A stretch of DNA of 64,000 bases from Thermoanaerobaculales bacterium (GCA_025456145.1 JALOLD010000018.1:1-64000); one strand, 5' to 3'; positions 16,513-24,862 are shown, numbered from the stretch's first letter. Made by a program: numbers and translations. Notes: generated by a model not told the origin, from the sequence alone.

Positions 16513-18357
16513 CTACTCGCCGATCTGACGGCGGAGCTCGTCGATCCGGCGGTTGACCTCGGCCAGCGAGAGGGTCCGGTAGCGGACCGGCAGGAACCGG
16601 GTGTCGGTGCACTCCTTGACCGCCACCAGGTCCATCAGCTCGAGGCGCTCGGTGTGGGCGGACGGACGGACCTCGGCCGCGGCGTCGGCGATGATCTCGA
16701 CGAGGCTCCGCCCGCCGCCGTCGGCGGCCTGGGTGGCGTGGACCCGGAGCGCCCGGACCAGGATGCCCTCCATCTCGTTGCCGCCGATGCCGGCGTCGTC
16801 GGGCAGCTCGGGGAGCTCGTCGGCCGCCACGGGCAGGCCGACCTTGCGGGCCATCGCGGCGAAGAGGGCGCGGCGACCGGCGGCGTCGCCGGGCGGGAAT
16901 AGGGGGATGTGGACATCGAGCCGGCCCTGGCGCTTGAGATCGACCTCGACGAGGTCCGGGCGGCTGGTGGCGAACACCCAGATGATCTTGCCCCGGTTCG
17001 AGGTGTCGCTCATCTCCTTGGCGAGCATGCCGTAGACGCGGCCGGAGAGACCGGAGTCGCCGGTCCCCGAGTCGCGCTTGCCGGTCATCTGGTCGGCCTC
17101 GTCGACGAACACCACCACTTGGCCGAGGGCGCGGAGGATGGTGAAGACCTTCTCGAGGTTGCCCTCGGTGGCGCCCACCCAGCGCTCGCGGAAGTTCCGT
17201 AGCGCCACCACCGGGATGCCGATCTCGCCGGCCCAGCACTCGACGAGATAGGTCTTGCCGGTGCCGATGCGGCCGCAGAGCAGATAGCCCATGGGGATCG
17301 CTCGGGTGACGCCGCGGCGCAGCAGCTCGGCATCCTGGCGGAGCCACTGCTTGGCCTCGTCGTGCCCGGCGACGTCGTCGAGGGTGCGCGCCGACTCGAC
17401 GAACGAGATGCGCCCCGCGGCCTCCTTCTCGATCAGCTCCTTCTTCATCCGGCTCAGGGTCTTCACGGTCAGCGGTCGTCCCGAGCCGAGGGCCTGGAGG
17501 ACCAGCGACCGTGCCGCCACCCGGGTGAGCCCGACCAGCCGCGCGGCGAGCTCATCGACGGTCATCTCGAAGGCCGAGGCGGCGTCGGCGCGGTCGGCGA
17601 CGAGGTGATGCAGGAAGGCGCCGAGCTCGCCGGACGAGGGCAGCGAGACGGCGATCTTGGCGTTGTACGAGCTCTCGACGAGGAGGGGGTGGAGGTCGGT
17701 GAGGTTTTCGGTGACCAGCACGGTGGCCACGAAGGCCTCGGCGAGGGAGGGGTCGGCGGCCCAGTCGAGGAGCTGGATCAGGGTCTGGCTGAGGTCGGAG
17801 GAGAAGTGGACCGGCTCGCCGCGGGGGGCGAGGAAGTGGGCGTAGTCGATGACCACCGCGACCCGCAGCGGGTCGGCGACGAGTTCGCCGTCGTCGCCGC
17901 GTCGGGTCCGGTGCTGGCTGCCGCGGAGGAACCGGTTGACGATCTCCAGGGCGCGGCGGGGATCGCGCGGCAGCAGCCCGCCGAGGTCGAGGACGCTGTC
18001 GCCCATCTCGGGCAGCGACGCCCAGCCGGTGCCGCGGAAGCTGTCGAAGGCCTTGAGAAAGCGGTGGAAGTGGTCGCCGCCCCGGGGCACCCGGAGGCCC
18101 CGGCCGCGGTCATAGAAGATCACCACCTCGAAGGGGGCCAGCATCACCTCGGCGAGGAAGTCCCCGAGGGGCAGGAACCGGGTGGCGCCGTCGGCGCCGG
18201 TGGCGGGCACCAGGTCGCGGACGTTGCCGTGGAGCACGAACTGGCCGGCCGAGCCCGAGCGGAAGAGGCCGCGCATCTCCTCGGCCCAGGAGGGCAGCGG
18301 CGCCGACCCGCCGGCGCCGGACCCGTCGCCGCGGGCCGGCTCGGTGATCTCAGGCAT
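16513..18357 (-). CDS. AAA+ ATPase, last gene of psp operon
   Basis: 614 residues. The N-terminal half (about 25-290) resembles a degenerate P-loop domain (GQFVLHGNVRDLV; a Walker-B-like VAVVIDYAHFL; a sensor-like VTENLTDLHPLL), as in Ycf46-type proteins. The C-terminal half is an intact classical AAA module: Walker A CGRIGTGKTY (about 362-371), pore-like region LRNFRERWVGATEGN, Walker B VVVFVDEADQM, sensor-1 WVFATSRPDL, arginine finger RQGRLD, and the small helical lid with IGGNEMEGILVRAL. There is no GAFTGA motif, so it is not a PspF-type sigma54 activator; it belongs with FtsH/Vps4/Ycf46-like remodelers. The start overlaps the coiled-coil gene stop by eight bases. I infer a role in remodelling PspA or the coiled-coil partner. 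Confidence 0.85.
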   Translation of the reverse strand: MPEITEPARGDGSGAGGSAPLPSWAEEMRGLFRSGSAGQFVLHGNVRDLVPATGADGATRFLPLGDFLAEVMLAPFEVVIFYDRGRGLRVPRGGDHFHRFLKAFDSFRGTGWASLPEMGDSVLDLGGLLPRDPRRALEIVNRFLRGSQHRTRRGDDGELVADPLRVAVVIDYAHFLAPRGEPVHFSSDLSQTLIQLLDWAADPSLAEAFVATVLVTENLTDLHPLLVESSYNAKIAVSLPSSGELGAFLHHLVADRADAASAFEMTVDELAARLVGLTRVAARSLVLQALGSGRPLTVKTLSRMKKELIEKEAAGRISFVESARTLDDVAGHDEAKQWLRQDAELLRRGVTRAIPMGYLLCGRIGTGKTYLVECWAGEIGIPVVALRNFRERWVGATEGNLEKVFTILRALGQVVVFVDEADQMTGKRDSGTGDSGLSGRVYGMLAKEMSDTSNRGKIIWVFATSRPDLVEVDLKRQGRLDVHIPLFPPGDAAGRRALFAAMARKVGLPVAADELPELPDDAGIGGNEMEGILVRALRVHATQAADGGGRSLVEIIADAAAEVRPSAHTERLELMDLVAVKECTDTRFLPVRYRTLSLAEVNRRIDELRRQIGE

Positions 18358-19234
18358 TGGGCTCCTCCTCGATGGCGGTCATCGGCAGCTCGGGCAGGGC
18401 CGTGGCCGCGTCGTCGGCGCCGAGGGCGCCGAGAAGCTCGGCGTTCTCCTCCATCCACCGCGAGGTCTCGCGCATCGTGCTGGCGACCGAGTCGAGATGG
18501 TAGGAGAGGGCGTCCGGGCTCGCGCCGACCGCCGACTCCTCGCGGATCAGCTGAACCTGGCGTTCGATGCGCTCGAGCTCGGCGTTGATCACCGCGAGGC
18601 TGTCGAGGGCCCGCTGGTGGTTGTCGAGGCGCTTGCGCTGGATCGCCAGGGTCCCCTCCAGCGAGCGGGCCAGGGGGCTCGCCGGGTCGGCGGCAGCGAG
18701 CCGCCGCTCGAGCTCCCCGATCTCGTGCTCGAGCACCTTGCGCTCGAGCGAGCTGAGGTGCTCCCGGATGGTGTCCCGGGAGGAGAGCAGGCGGAGGAAG
18801 ATCCCGAGCAGCTGGTTGAGCGAGCGGGTCCGGAGGTCGCGGAAGTTGCCGAGGCTGTTGTCCTCGAGGGCCTCGGACATGCCGAGGATCCGGCGGCACT
18901 CCTGGAGGAGGGAGCGGTAGCGGTGCCGGCTCTCGCCCGACAGCCGCGCCACGACGGTCTCGACCCGCTCGCTCCAGGACCTCTGGGAGGCCAGCAGCTG
19001 CTCGGCCTGGATCAGCCGCTGGAAGCGCGGGCTGGAGGCCCTCAGGTAGAGGTAGAGGATCTCGCCGCCCAGGCCGAGCAGCCAGAACCCGGGGTTGAAC
19101 ATGCCGGCCACCACGAGCCCCGCCAGGGCCATCGAGTTGAGCGGCAGCTGGCCGAGGAAGGGGATCTTCGTGCGGCGCTGGAAGGCCTCCATCAGGTAGC
19201 GCCAGTAGGTGAGCTTGATATCAGGCTCGGCCAT
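18350..19234 (-). CDS. Membrane-anchored coiled-coil protein of psp operon
   Basis: 294 residues. The first 75 hold one or two closely spaced membrane helices (LNSMALAGLVVAGMFNPGFW; LLGLGGEILYLYLRA). The rest is almost entirely heptad-rich helix (SSLERKVLEHEIGELERRLA; LAIQRKRLDNHQRALDSLA; AELERIERQVQLIREES), ending in an acidic unstructured tail. No enzymatic motif. The coiled coil would project into the cytoplasm, where it could dock PspA, itself a coiled coil, or the AAA+ ATPase encoded immediately downstream. Its start overlaps the ABC ATPase gene by 14 bases and its stop overlaps the AAA+ start, so expression is tightly coupled. Family not recognised. Confidence 0.8.
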   Translation of the reverse strand: MAEPDIKLTYWRYLMEAFQRRTKIPFLGQLPLNSMALAGLVVAGMFNPGFWLLGLGGEILYLYLRASSPRFQRLIQAEQLLASQRSWSERVETVVARLSGESRHRYRSLLQECRRILGMSEALEDNSLGNFRDLRTRSLNQLLGIFLRLLSSRDTIREHLSSLERKVLEHEIGELERRLAAADPASPLARSLEGTLAIQRKRLDNHQRALDSLAVINAELERIERQVQLIREESAVGASPDALSYHLDSVASTMRETSRWMEENAELLGALGADDAATALPELPMTAIEEEPNA

Positions 19235-20084
19235 CCGGCTCCGCTCCGCGGTCGATCCGGGCGAAGGCGGCGCCGACCTCGGCGACCGCCGTCTTGAACG
19301 AGGGGCTCTCCTGGACCTCGAGGGGGTCGGAGTCCCGGGTCGGCGGGATGATGTCGTCGAAGGTGACGGCGATCCGGCCGGGGGCGCGGGTCATGACCCA
19401 CACCCGGTCGCCGAGGTAGACCGCCTCGGCGATCGAGTGGGTGACCAGGAAGACGGTCGCCTCGACATCGTGCCAGAGCTCGGTCACCAGCCGCTGCATG
19501 TCGTGCCGGGTCGGCTCGTCGAGGGCCGAGAAGGGCTCGTCCATGAGCAGGATCTGGGGCTTGAGGACCAACGACCGGGCGATCGCGACCCGCTGCTGCT
19601 GGCCCCCCGAGAGCTGGTGCGGGTACTTGTGCTCGTGGCCGGCGAGACCGACCTGGCGGATCCAGGTCATCGCCAGGTCGTCCATCGCCGAGCGGTCGAG
19701 GCCGAGCTGCGATCGGTTGAGCTCGAGCCCGAAGGTGACGTTGCCGAGCACCGTCCGGTTGGGGAACGAGCTGTAGCGCTGGAAGATCATCCCGCGGTCC
19801 CGGCCGGGGCCGGCGACCGGCACGCCCCGCACCAGCACCTCGCCGGTGGTCGCGGGGGCGACATCGGAGAAGCCCTGGATGAGGTTGAGGATCGTCGACT
19901 TGCCGCAGCCCGAGGGGCCGATGATCGCGATGAACTCGCCCCGCCCCGGGGTGTCGTCGATGCGGAAGCTGACATCGGTGATCGCCGTGAACTCGCGCGT
20001 CGTCCCGGGGTTGAAGGTCTTCGAGACGTTGCGGAACTCGACGATCGGGGTCCGCGCGGCCGCCGCCGGGAGGGTCTCGTTCAT
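19221..20084 (-). CDS. ABC transporter ATP-binding protein (SsuB/TauB type)
   Basis: 287 residues from the ATG of an ATGA overlap with the permease stop. Walker A is IGPSGCGKST, Q-loop MIFQRYSSFP, signature LSGGQQQRVAIAR, Walker B ILLMDEPFSALD and H-loop VFLVTHSIAEAVYL. This set is typical of the nitrate/sulfonate/taurine importer ATPases (SsuB, TauB, NrtD). It energises the permease encoded just upstream. The C terminus carries about 35 extra residues after the catalytic core, ending within the start of the coiled-coil gene (14-base overlap). Confidence 0.92.
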   Translation of the reverse strand: MNETLPAAAARTPIVEFRNVSKTFNPGTTREFTAITDVSFRIDDTPGRGEFIAIIGPSGCGKSTILNLIQGFSDVAPATTGEVLVRGVPVAGPGRDRGMIFQRYSSFPNRTVLGNVTFGLELNRSQLGLDRSAMDDLAMTWIRQVGLAGHEHKYPHQLSGGQQQRVAIARSLVLKPQILLMDEPFSALDEPTRHDMQRLVTELWHDVEATVFLVTHSIAEAVYLGDRVWVMTRAPGRIAVTFDDIIPPTRDSDPLEVQESPSFKTAVAEVGAAFARIDRGAEPDGRA

Positions 20085-20968
20085 GCCGCCTCCCGGTAGG
20101 GGAAGAGCAGCTTGCCGCCCCACTCCCAGATCTTGTCGACGACGAAGGCGACCGCGACGATCACCACCAGCACCAGGTAGATGTGCTCGCGCGGGCCCTG
20201 GCGCTGGGAGATGATGATGATGCCGCCGACGCCACGCCCGATGTCGACCATCTCGGCGAGAATGATGTAGCTCCAGCCGATCCCGAAGCCGAGCCGCATG
20301 GCCTGGTAGATCGACGGCCACGACACCGCGAGCAGGACCTTGGTGACCGCCTGGGAAGGCGTCGCGCCGAGGGTGTAGGCGGTCTTCAGGTAGACCTCGT
20401 CGACCCCATCCACCGCCGCCACGATGAGCGGCAGCAGATAGATCAGGAAGGCGAGCGCCAGGAACAGCACCTTCTGCCGCTCGCCGGTCCCGAACAGGCT
20501 GAGCGTCACCGGCACCAGGGCGGGGATCGGCAGATAGGCCCCGAAGACCGACAGCGGCGTGAAGGCGGCCTTGACCCGGGTGAAGGCGCCCATCAGCAGG
20601 CCGAGGGGGAAGGCGACGGCGAGACCGACCGCGAAGCCGGCGACCACCCGGGAGAACGACACGAAGGTGTTGCGGGTCAGCGCGCGTTCGAACCACAGCT
20701 TGGGGAAGGAACGCAGCACCTCCATCGGGCTCGGCAGGATGGCCGGCGAGATGATCCGCTCCTCGGCCGGGCCGTCGCCGGTGAGGAACCACCAGATGCC
20801 GACCAGGGCGAGCACCGGGACGACCCCGAGGACCCACCGCTGCCAGCCCGGGATCCGCGCCCTGATCCGCGGCCCGCCGCGGGCGACCGGCGCCCGAGCC
20901 GGAACGCCCGCCGGCGCCTTCGCCGCCGCGCCGGGGGGTGGGACCCGATCTGGGGCCGTGTCGGTCAC
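20081..20968 (-). CDS. ABC transporter permease (SsuC/TauC type)
   Basis: 295 residues from a GTG that overlaps the binding-protein stop (GTGA). After a 40-residue Pro/Ala-rich cytoplasmic tail come about six membrane helices. The EAA-type coupling loop is DGVDEVYLKTAYTLGA followed by PSQAVTKVLLAVSWPSI, matching binding-protein-dependent permeases of the sulfonate/nitrate group. The long proline-rich N-terminal extension is longer than usual for this family. It forms the channel partner of the OmpA-fused binding protein and of the downstream ATPase. Confidence 0.92.
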   Translation of the reverse strand: MTDTAPDRVPPPGAAAKAPAGVPARAPVARGGPRIRARIPGWQRWVLGVVPVLALVGIWWFLTGDGPAEERIISPAILPSPMEVLRSFPKLWFERALTRNTFVSFSRVVAGFAVGLAVAFPLGLLMGAFTRVKAAFTPLSVFGAYLPIPALVPVTLSLFGTGERQKVLFLALAFLIYLLPLIVAAVDGVDEVYLKTAYTLGATPSQAVTKVLLAVSWPSIYQAMRLGFGIGWSYIILAEMVDIGRGVGGIIIISQRQGPREHIYLVLVVIVAVAFVVDKIWEWGGKLLFPYREAA

Positions 20969-22695
20969 TGGACCTCGGGCGGGTAGACCGAGATCTCGAC
21001 CCGGCGGTTGAGGGCGTGGTTGGCCGGGTCGTCGGGATCGGCGGGCTGGTTCCAGCCCATGCCTTCGACGACGAACTTGTCGGGGTCGAACTTGTACTTC
21101 TCGACCAGGGCCTGCTTGACCGCGTTGGCGCGGTCGAGCGACAGCTTCTCGACATCCTCGAAGCGGACGCCGCGCCCCTGCATCGAGCTGTCGGTGTGGC
21201 CGACCACGGCGATCACCGCCCGCTCGTACTGGCCGGCGAGGCGGGCAACCTTCTCCAGGGTCGCCTCGGCGGTCGGGTCGTACAGAGTGCCCTTGATGGC
21301 GTTGCCCGCGGCGTCATGCTCGGGCTCGAAGATGTTCGAGGAGTTCGGGAAGAAGTTGATGCGGATGGTCTGGGTGAGGATCGGCGCCTCGGCCTGGACC
21401 CGGCTGTAGGTGGTGGGGACGAACTGGGTGGTGTACTCGTCGCGCTGGTGGGAGAAGACACCCTCGCGGTCGAGCTGCTGGAGGACGCTGAAGTCCATCA
21501 CCTCGTCGAAGCGCACCGGCGTGGCGATGAGACCCAGCTCGCGGTAGACGAAGGTGATGTTCTTCCAGGTCCGCTCGAAGTTGGCCGGGTTGTTCTGGTT
21601 GAGGAAGAAGTCCTTGTTCTCGGCGAAGTTGGTCGAGTGGGCGTCGGCCGCCATCCCCTGCACCTCGTCGACGCCCATCCCGTAGCCCTCGGCCATCCAC
21701 TGGAAGGCCTGGCCCTTGAAGGTGTCGTCCTTGAGCAGGTCCATGGCCTTGAAGATGCCGGCGACCAGGCCCTTGACGATCTCGGGGTGGTCCTTGGCGA
21801 AGTCGGCGCGGGCCGCCCAGACGTCGGCGATCAGCTTCGAGGCCTCGGCGGTGGTGGTGAGGATGCGGGTGCCCTCGACCTTCTCCGGGATGTTGTAGAT
21901 GTCGGGCGCCCAGGACACGCAGGCGTCGATCGACCGGTCGGACACGAAGGCCGCGGCGGCCTCGAAGGCGGTCGCGGTGTAGCGGTGGGTGACCTCGCCC
22001 GGCTGGATGCCGGCGTTGAGCAGGAGGTTGTTGATGAAGTACTGGGAGGGGCTGTTCTGGGCGTAGACGATGGTCTTGCCCTTGAGGTCGCGGGCGCTGG
22101 CGATGTCGCCGCGGACGACGATGCCGTCCCCGCCGGCGGACCAGTCGACCTGCTGGAAGATGCGCGGCGCGGTGCGCGAGTCCTTCATCAGATCGGGGGC
22201 GAACAGGGCCATCATGTCGAGGGTGCCCCAGAGGATGTGGCTCGAGCCCGCGGCAAAGGCGTCACGCGCCACCACCGGGTCGTCGATGAGCTTGAGGTTG
22301 ACCTTGAAGCCGTACTCCTTGAAGAAGATGCTCTCCTCGTTGGGGCGGAAGCCGTGGTTGGCGGCAACGATCGGCAGCCAGCCGATCCAGACGTTGATCG
22401 GGAACTCGACGACCGGGCTCGCGGCGTCCCAGGAGTAGGCGGACACGCCCTTGACCGGCGGCAGCCGCTCGGCGGGCACATAGGTGTACTCGTTGACGGT
22501 CGTGATGCCGGCGGTGTCCGGCGCCTCGACCTTGCCCTGCTGCTGCCGGAAGGCGTCGAGGTCGACATCGCCCGGCCCGCTGCCGGAGGGCGCCAGCAGG
22601 TCCCGCAGGAAGTAGGCGGCGCCGGCGAGCAGCGCGAGCACGAAGAGGACGATGACGATCCTGCCGAGCTTGGTCGGTCCGACGTTGTCTGCCAT
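20965..22695 (-). CDS. Membrane-anchored ABC substrate-binding protein fused to OmpA-like domain
   Basis: 576 residues. An N-terminal membrane anchor (IVIVLFVLALLAGAAYFL, about 13-30) lacks a lipobox or clear cleavage site. Residues about 75-400 resemble the NMT1/SsuA-type periplasmic binding fold (FPINVWIGWLPIVAANHG; SARDLKGKTIVYAQNSPSQY; AKDHPEIVKGLVAGIFKAMD). Residues about 440-576 are an OmpA/MotB peptidoglycan-binding domain: INFFPNSSNIFEP, VIAVVGHTDSS, LSLDRANAVKQALV, VVEGMGWNQPADP and NRRVEISV. The fusion would tie the solute receptor to the cell wall while its N terminus stays in the inner membrane. It follows pspA by 54 bases with its own GGAGG site and overlaps the permease start by four bases. 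The ligand is unknown; it may report envelope state instead of importing a nutrient. Confidence 0.88.
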   Translation of the reverse strand: MADNVGPTKLGRIVIVLFVLALLAGAAYFLRDLLAPSGSGPGDVDLDAFRQQQGKVEAPDTAGITTVNEYTYVPAERLPPVKGVSAYSWDAASPVVEFPINVWIGWLPIVAANHGFRPNEESIFFKEYGFKVNLKLIDDPVVARDAFAAGSSHILWGTLDMMALFAPDLMKDSRTAPRIFQQVDWSAGGDGIVVRGDIASARDLKGKTIVYAQNSPSQYFINNLLLNAGIQPGEVTHRYTATAFEAAAAFVSDRSIDACVSWAPDIYNIPEKVEGTRILTTTAEASKLIADVWAARADFAKDHPEIVKGLVAGIFKAMDLLKDDTFKGQAFQWMAEGYGMGVDEVQGMAADAHSTNFAENKDFFLNQNNPANFERTWKNITFVYRELGLIATPVRFDEVMDFSVLQQLDREGVFSHQRDEYTTQFVPTTYSRVQAEAPILTQTIRINFFPNSSNIFEPEHDAAGNAIKGTLYDPTAEATLEKVARLAGQYERAVIAVVGHTDSSMQGRGVRFEDVEKLSLDRANAVKQALVEKYKFDPDKFVVEGMGWNQPADPDDPANHALNRRVEISVYPPEVQ

Positions 22696-22749
22696 TTCTC
22701 GCCTCCAGGGTCCGGTTCAGTGATTGAGGATTCGTCGCGGTGGCGGGCT

Positions 22750-23508
22750 TCAGCCCTCGCTCACCTGCGGGCCCATGTCCTTGGTCGGGGCTGCCTTCTC
22801 GGGGGTCGCGGGGGCGTCCGCCGGGGCCTCCATCTCGAGGCCGTAAGCGGCGGCGAACTCGGCCAGCGCCTGGTCGGCCAGCGCCTCCTGCTCGGCCTGC
22901 CGGAGCTCGACCGCGGAGACGTCGAGGGTCGAGGAGGCGACCCGGGAGCGGCCCGCCGCCTTGTCCCGGCGCTCGGAAAGGTACTCCTCGACCCGCGAGA
23001 TGGTGTCGCCGGAGCCGCCGATCGAGGAGATCATGCCCTGGGCCATCTCCTGCAGCTCGGCCTGCGCCTCGAGCATCTCGGTCTCGGTCAGCATCCGCTT
23101 GAGCGACTCGATCTTGGTCTGAGCGTCGCGGATCGCGACATCGCGGGTAGTCACCAGCTTCTGGTAGGTCTGCTCGCTCGTCTCGAGCTGGCCGCGGTTC
23201 TCCTCGAGCTGGGCCTTCACCGTCTGGAGCTGGAGCGCGAGCTGGCCGGCGACGCCGCGATTGCCCGCCTTGAGGTTGGCGGCCGCCTTGGCCGCCAGCT
23301 CCTTCTCCTGGGCCTCGAGGTTGCGGACCTGGCGCATCAGCCGCTCGATGAAGGCGGCATGGTTGGCGAGGTTGTCGTTGAAGCGGGCGATCTGCTGGCG
23401 TAGGTTCTCCTTCTCGGCCTCGATCAGGGCCCGCGGGTTGGCCCGCTCGAGCCCGGAGATGAAGAGGCTCAGGAATCCGCGGACCAGGTTGCCGAGTCGC
23501 TGGAGCAT
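22750..23508 (-). CDS. pspA: PspA/IM30 family protein, first gene of operon
   Basis: 252 residues from an ATG with an AGGAGG site seven bases upstream; the longer frame to 23616 overlaps the promoter and is rejected. The N terminus MLQRLGNLVRGFLSLFISGL forms the amphipathic membrane-binding helix of PspA/Vipp1. The body is a long alpha-helical coiled coil (AEKENLRQQIARFNDNLANH; ELAAKAAANLKAGN; SEQTYQKLVTTRDVAIRDAQ), with a tail rich in Ala/Pro/Glu. PspA proteins belong to the ESCRT-III superfamily and bind stressed inner membranes. The companions of the E. coli system (PspB, PspC, PspF) are absent; instead the operon encodes an ABC system, a coiled-coil membrane protein and an AAA+ ATPase. 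Confidence 0.88.
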   Translation of the reverse strand: MLQRLGNLVRGFLSLFISGLERANPRALIEAEKENLRQQIARFNDNLANHAAFIERLMRQVRNLEAQEKELAAKAAANLKAGNRGVAGQLALQLQTVKAQLEENRGQLETSEQTYQKLVTTRDVAIRDAQTKIESLKRMLTETEMLEAQAELQEMAQGMISSIGGSGDTISRVEEYLSERRDKAAGRSRVASSTLDVSAVELRQAEQEALADQALAEFAAAYGLEMEAPADAPATPEKAAPTKDMGPQVSEG

Positions 23509-23586
23509 GCTGTCCTCCTGACATCGGCCGTCTCGGCGCCTCGGGATCTCGGGGTGTCGGCGCGTTCGATCGGCTGGAACTGCGTG

Positions 23587-23616
23587 AGCATAACAACCGC
23601 CGCGCTCGAGCGTCAA
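23587..23616 (-). promoter_or_regulatory. Sigma70-type promoter of the psp operon
   Basis: On the minus strand TTGACG (23616-23611), an 18-base spacer, then TATGCT (23592-23587). It is the best -35/-10 pair in the window. The predicted start is near 23580, giving a leader of about 70 bases to pspA. No GG-N10-GC sigma54 element was seen here, so control differs from the E. coli PspF system. Confidence 0.7.
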
Positions 23617-23699
23617 CGAACCGCCCCCCTCGCGGGCCCGCCCCCCGACCGAGAATCGCCTTCCGTCGCGGCCGGCGCCACCGGGACCCCCGGAGAGGC

Positions 23700-23705
23700 T
23701 ACACT
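23700..23705 (+). promoter_or_regulatory. -10 element (TACACT) of LpxL-like gene
   Basis: TACACT-GCGGTC-ATG: the predicted transcription start is the A of the start codon at 23712. It lies about 90 bases from the divergent psp promoter. Confidence 0.55.
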
Positions 23706-23711
23706 GCGGTC

Positions 23712-24638
23712 ATGGCCCACCCGGTTCGCGACGGGCTGCTCTACCACGGCGTCATGGCGGTGCTCGGCGGGCTCGGCCGGGCGCCGCTCGGGCTCGGCCG
23801 GCGGGTCGGCCGGGTGGTCAGCCGGGCGTTGCTGCGAACCCTGCCGCGCGAGCGCCGGCGGGTCGAGCGACACCTCGCGATCGCCTTTCCGGAGCTCTCG
23901 GCCGTCGACCGGCGCCGGATCGTCCGGGGCTGCGCCGACCACTTCGGGTCGATGCTCGCCGAGGTCGCCTGGCTGCTGCGGGCCGCTCCGCATGAGGTGA
24001 CCCGGCTGGTCGACATCGAGGGGTTCGAGCACCTGATGGACCCGATCCGGCGAGGCCGCGGGGTGGTCCTCGGCACCGGCCACGCCGGCAACTGGGAGCT
24101 TTGCAACGCCGCGCTGTGCGCCTACGGGCTTCCCCTGACGATCGCGGTGCGCGAGCTCCACGAGGCACGGCTCGACCGGCTGATCACCACGCTGCGCGGG
24201 CGTTTCGGCACCGAGGTCATCTCGCGCGGCGCCGCGGCCGGCCGCCGGCTTCTCGAGGGTCTCCACCGGGGCCGATGCGTCGGCCTGCTCATCGACCAAG
24301 ACATCCCGAGCATCCCCGGCGTCTTCGTCCCTTTCTTCGGCCGGCCGGCCTGGACGCCGTCGGGGGCGGCGATGATCGCCCTGCGGACCGGCAGCCCGCT
24401 GGTCCCCGGCTTCATCCACCGTCGGCCCGACGGGACCCATCTGGTGAAGATCGGGGCGCCGTTGGCGGCCGCCACGGAGGGGTCGCTCGAGGACCGGGTC
24501 TGGGAGCTCACGGCCGCCGTCACGGCCGCCGTCGAGTGGCAGGTCCGGTCCTGGCCGGAGCAGTGGGTGTGGATGCACCGGCGGTGGCGGACCCGACCCG
24601 AGGACACCTCCTCCGAAACATTCGTTTCCAAAAGGTAA
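23712..24638 (+). CDS. Lipid A biosynthesis lauroyl/myristoyl acyltransferase family (LpxL/HtrB-like)
   Basis: 308 residues. The catalytic HxxxxE motif of the family is HAGNWE (His about 123), in the context VVLGTGHAGNWELCNAAL. A second block, GLLIDQDIPSIPGVFVPFFG, and the C-terminal EQWVWMHRRWRTRP are hallmarks of LpxL/LpxM/HtrB enzymes, which add a secondary acyl chain to lipid A at the inner membrane. The N terminus is amphipathic and Arg-rich, without a full membrane helix. The last residues (SSETFVSKR) run into an AT-rich stretch unlike the rest of the gene. Its presence supports an outer membrane with lipid A-like lipid. Confidence 0.88.
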   Translation: MAHPVRDGLLYHGVMAVLGGLGRAPLGLGRRVGRVVSRALLRTLPRERRRVERHLAIAFPELSAVDRRRIVRGCADHFGSMLAEVAWLLRAAPHEVTRLVDIEGFEHLMDPIRRGRGVVLGTGHAGNWELCNAALCAYGLPLTIAVRELHEARLDRLITTLRGRFGTEVISRGAAAGRRLLEGLHRGRCVGLLIDQDIPSIPGVFVPFFGRPAWTPSGAAMIALRTGSPLVPGFIHRRPDGTHLVKIGAPLAAATEGSLEDRVWELTAAVTAAVEWQVRSWPEQWVWMHRRWRTRPEDTSSETFVSKR

Positions 24639-24710
24639 AACCAAATCAGTTCCCGTGTTAAAGATGTAATCTCAAGATCATTTTGCATCCTGGACACAAC
24701 TTTCTCGGCC
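24618..24710. other. AT-rich segment in the TonB receptor leader region
   Basis: From about 24618 to 24710 base composition drops sharply to AT-rich (for example TTCCAAAAGGTAAAACC, GTTAAAGATGTAATC). It covers the last codons of the acyltransferase gene and the first part of the 224-base gap before the TonB receptor. Likely a promoter/UP-type or regulatory region; I could not settle on a -35/-10 pair. Confidence 0.4.
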
Positions 24711-24862
24711 CTCGGGCCGTACGGTGGCGGTGACTCGGAAACCCGTCACGACCGCCGTCCGAGGCCCGGTGTCGCGTCCGGGCGCCGGAAGAGAGAGGAG
24801 AGGAGGACCGGCGGCGCGGTTGCGGCGGCGATCCAACCAGAGGCTCGAAAGGAGGAAGGGAA

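Noticed and set aside
13401-16556. Plus-strand open frame of 1051 codons opposite the M6 protease
   Set aside because: Valine/Asp/Gly/Arg-rich shadow of the kelch repeats; the minus strand has a signal peptide, zinc motif and ribosome site.
23509-23711. Sigma54 promoter for pspA as in E. coli
   Set aside because: No GG-N10-GC element at the right spacing; a good -35/-10 pair is present, and the operon AAA+ has no GAFTGA motif.
24707-24720. Small hairpin CGGCC-CTCG-GGCCG as terminator of the LpxL-like gene
   Set aside because: Only five base pairs, 70 bases past the stop, with no T-run; in such GC-rich sequence it is easily due to chance.
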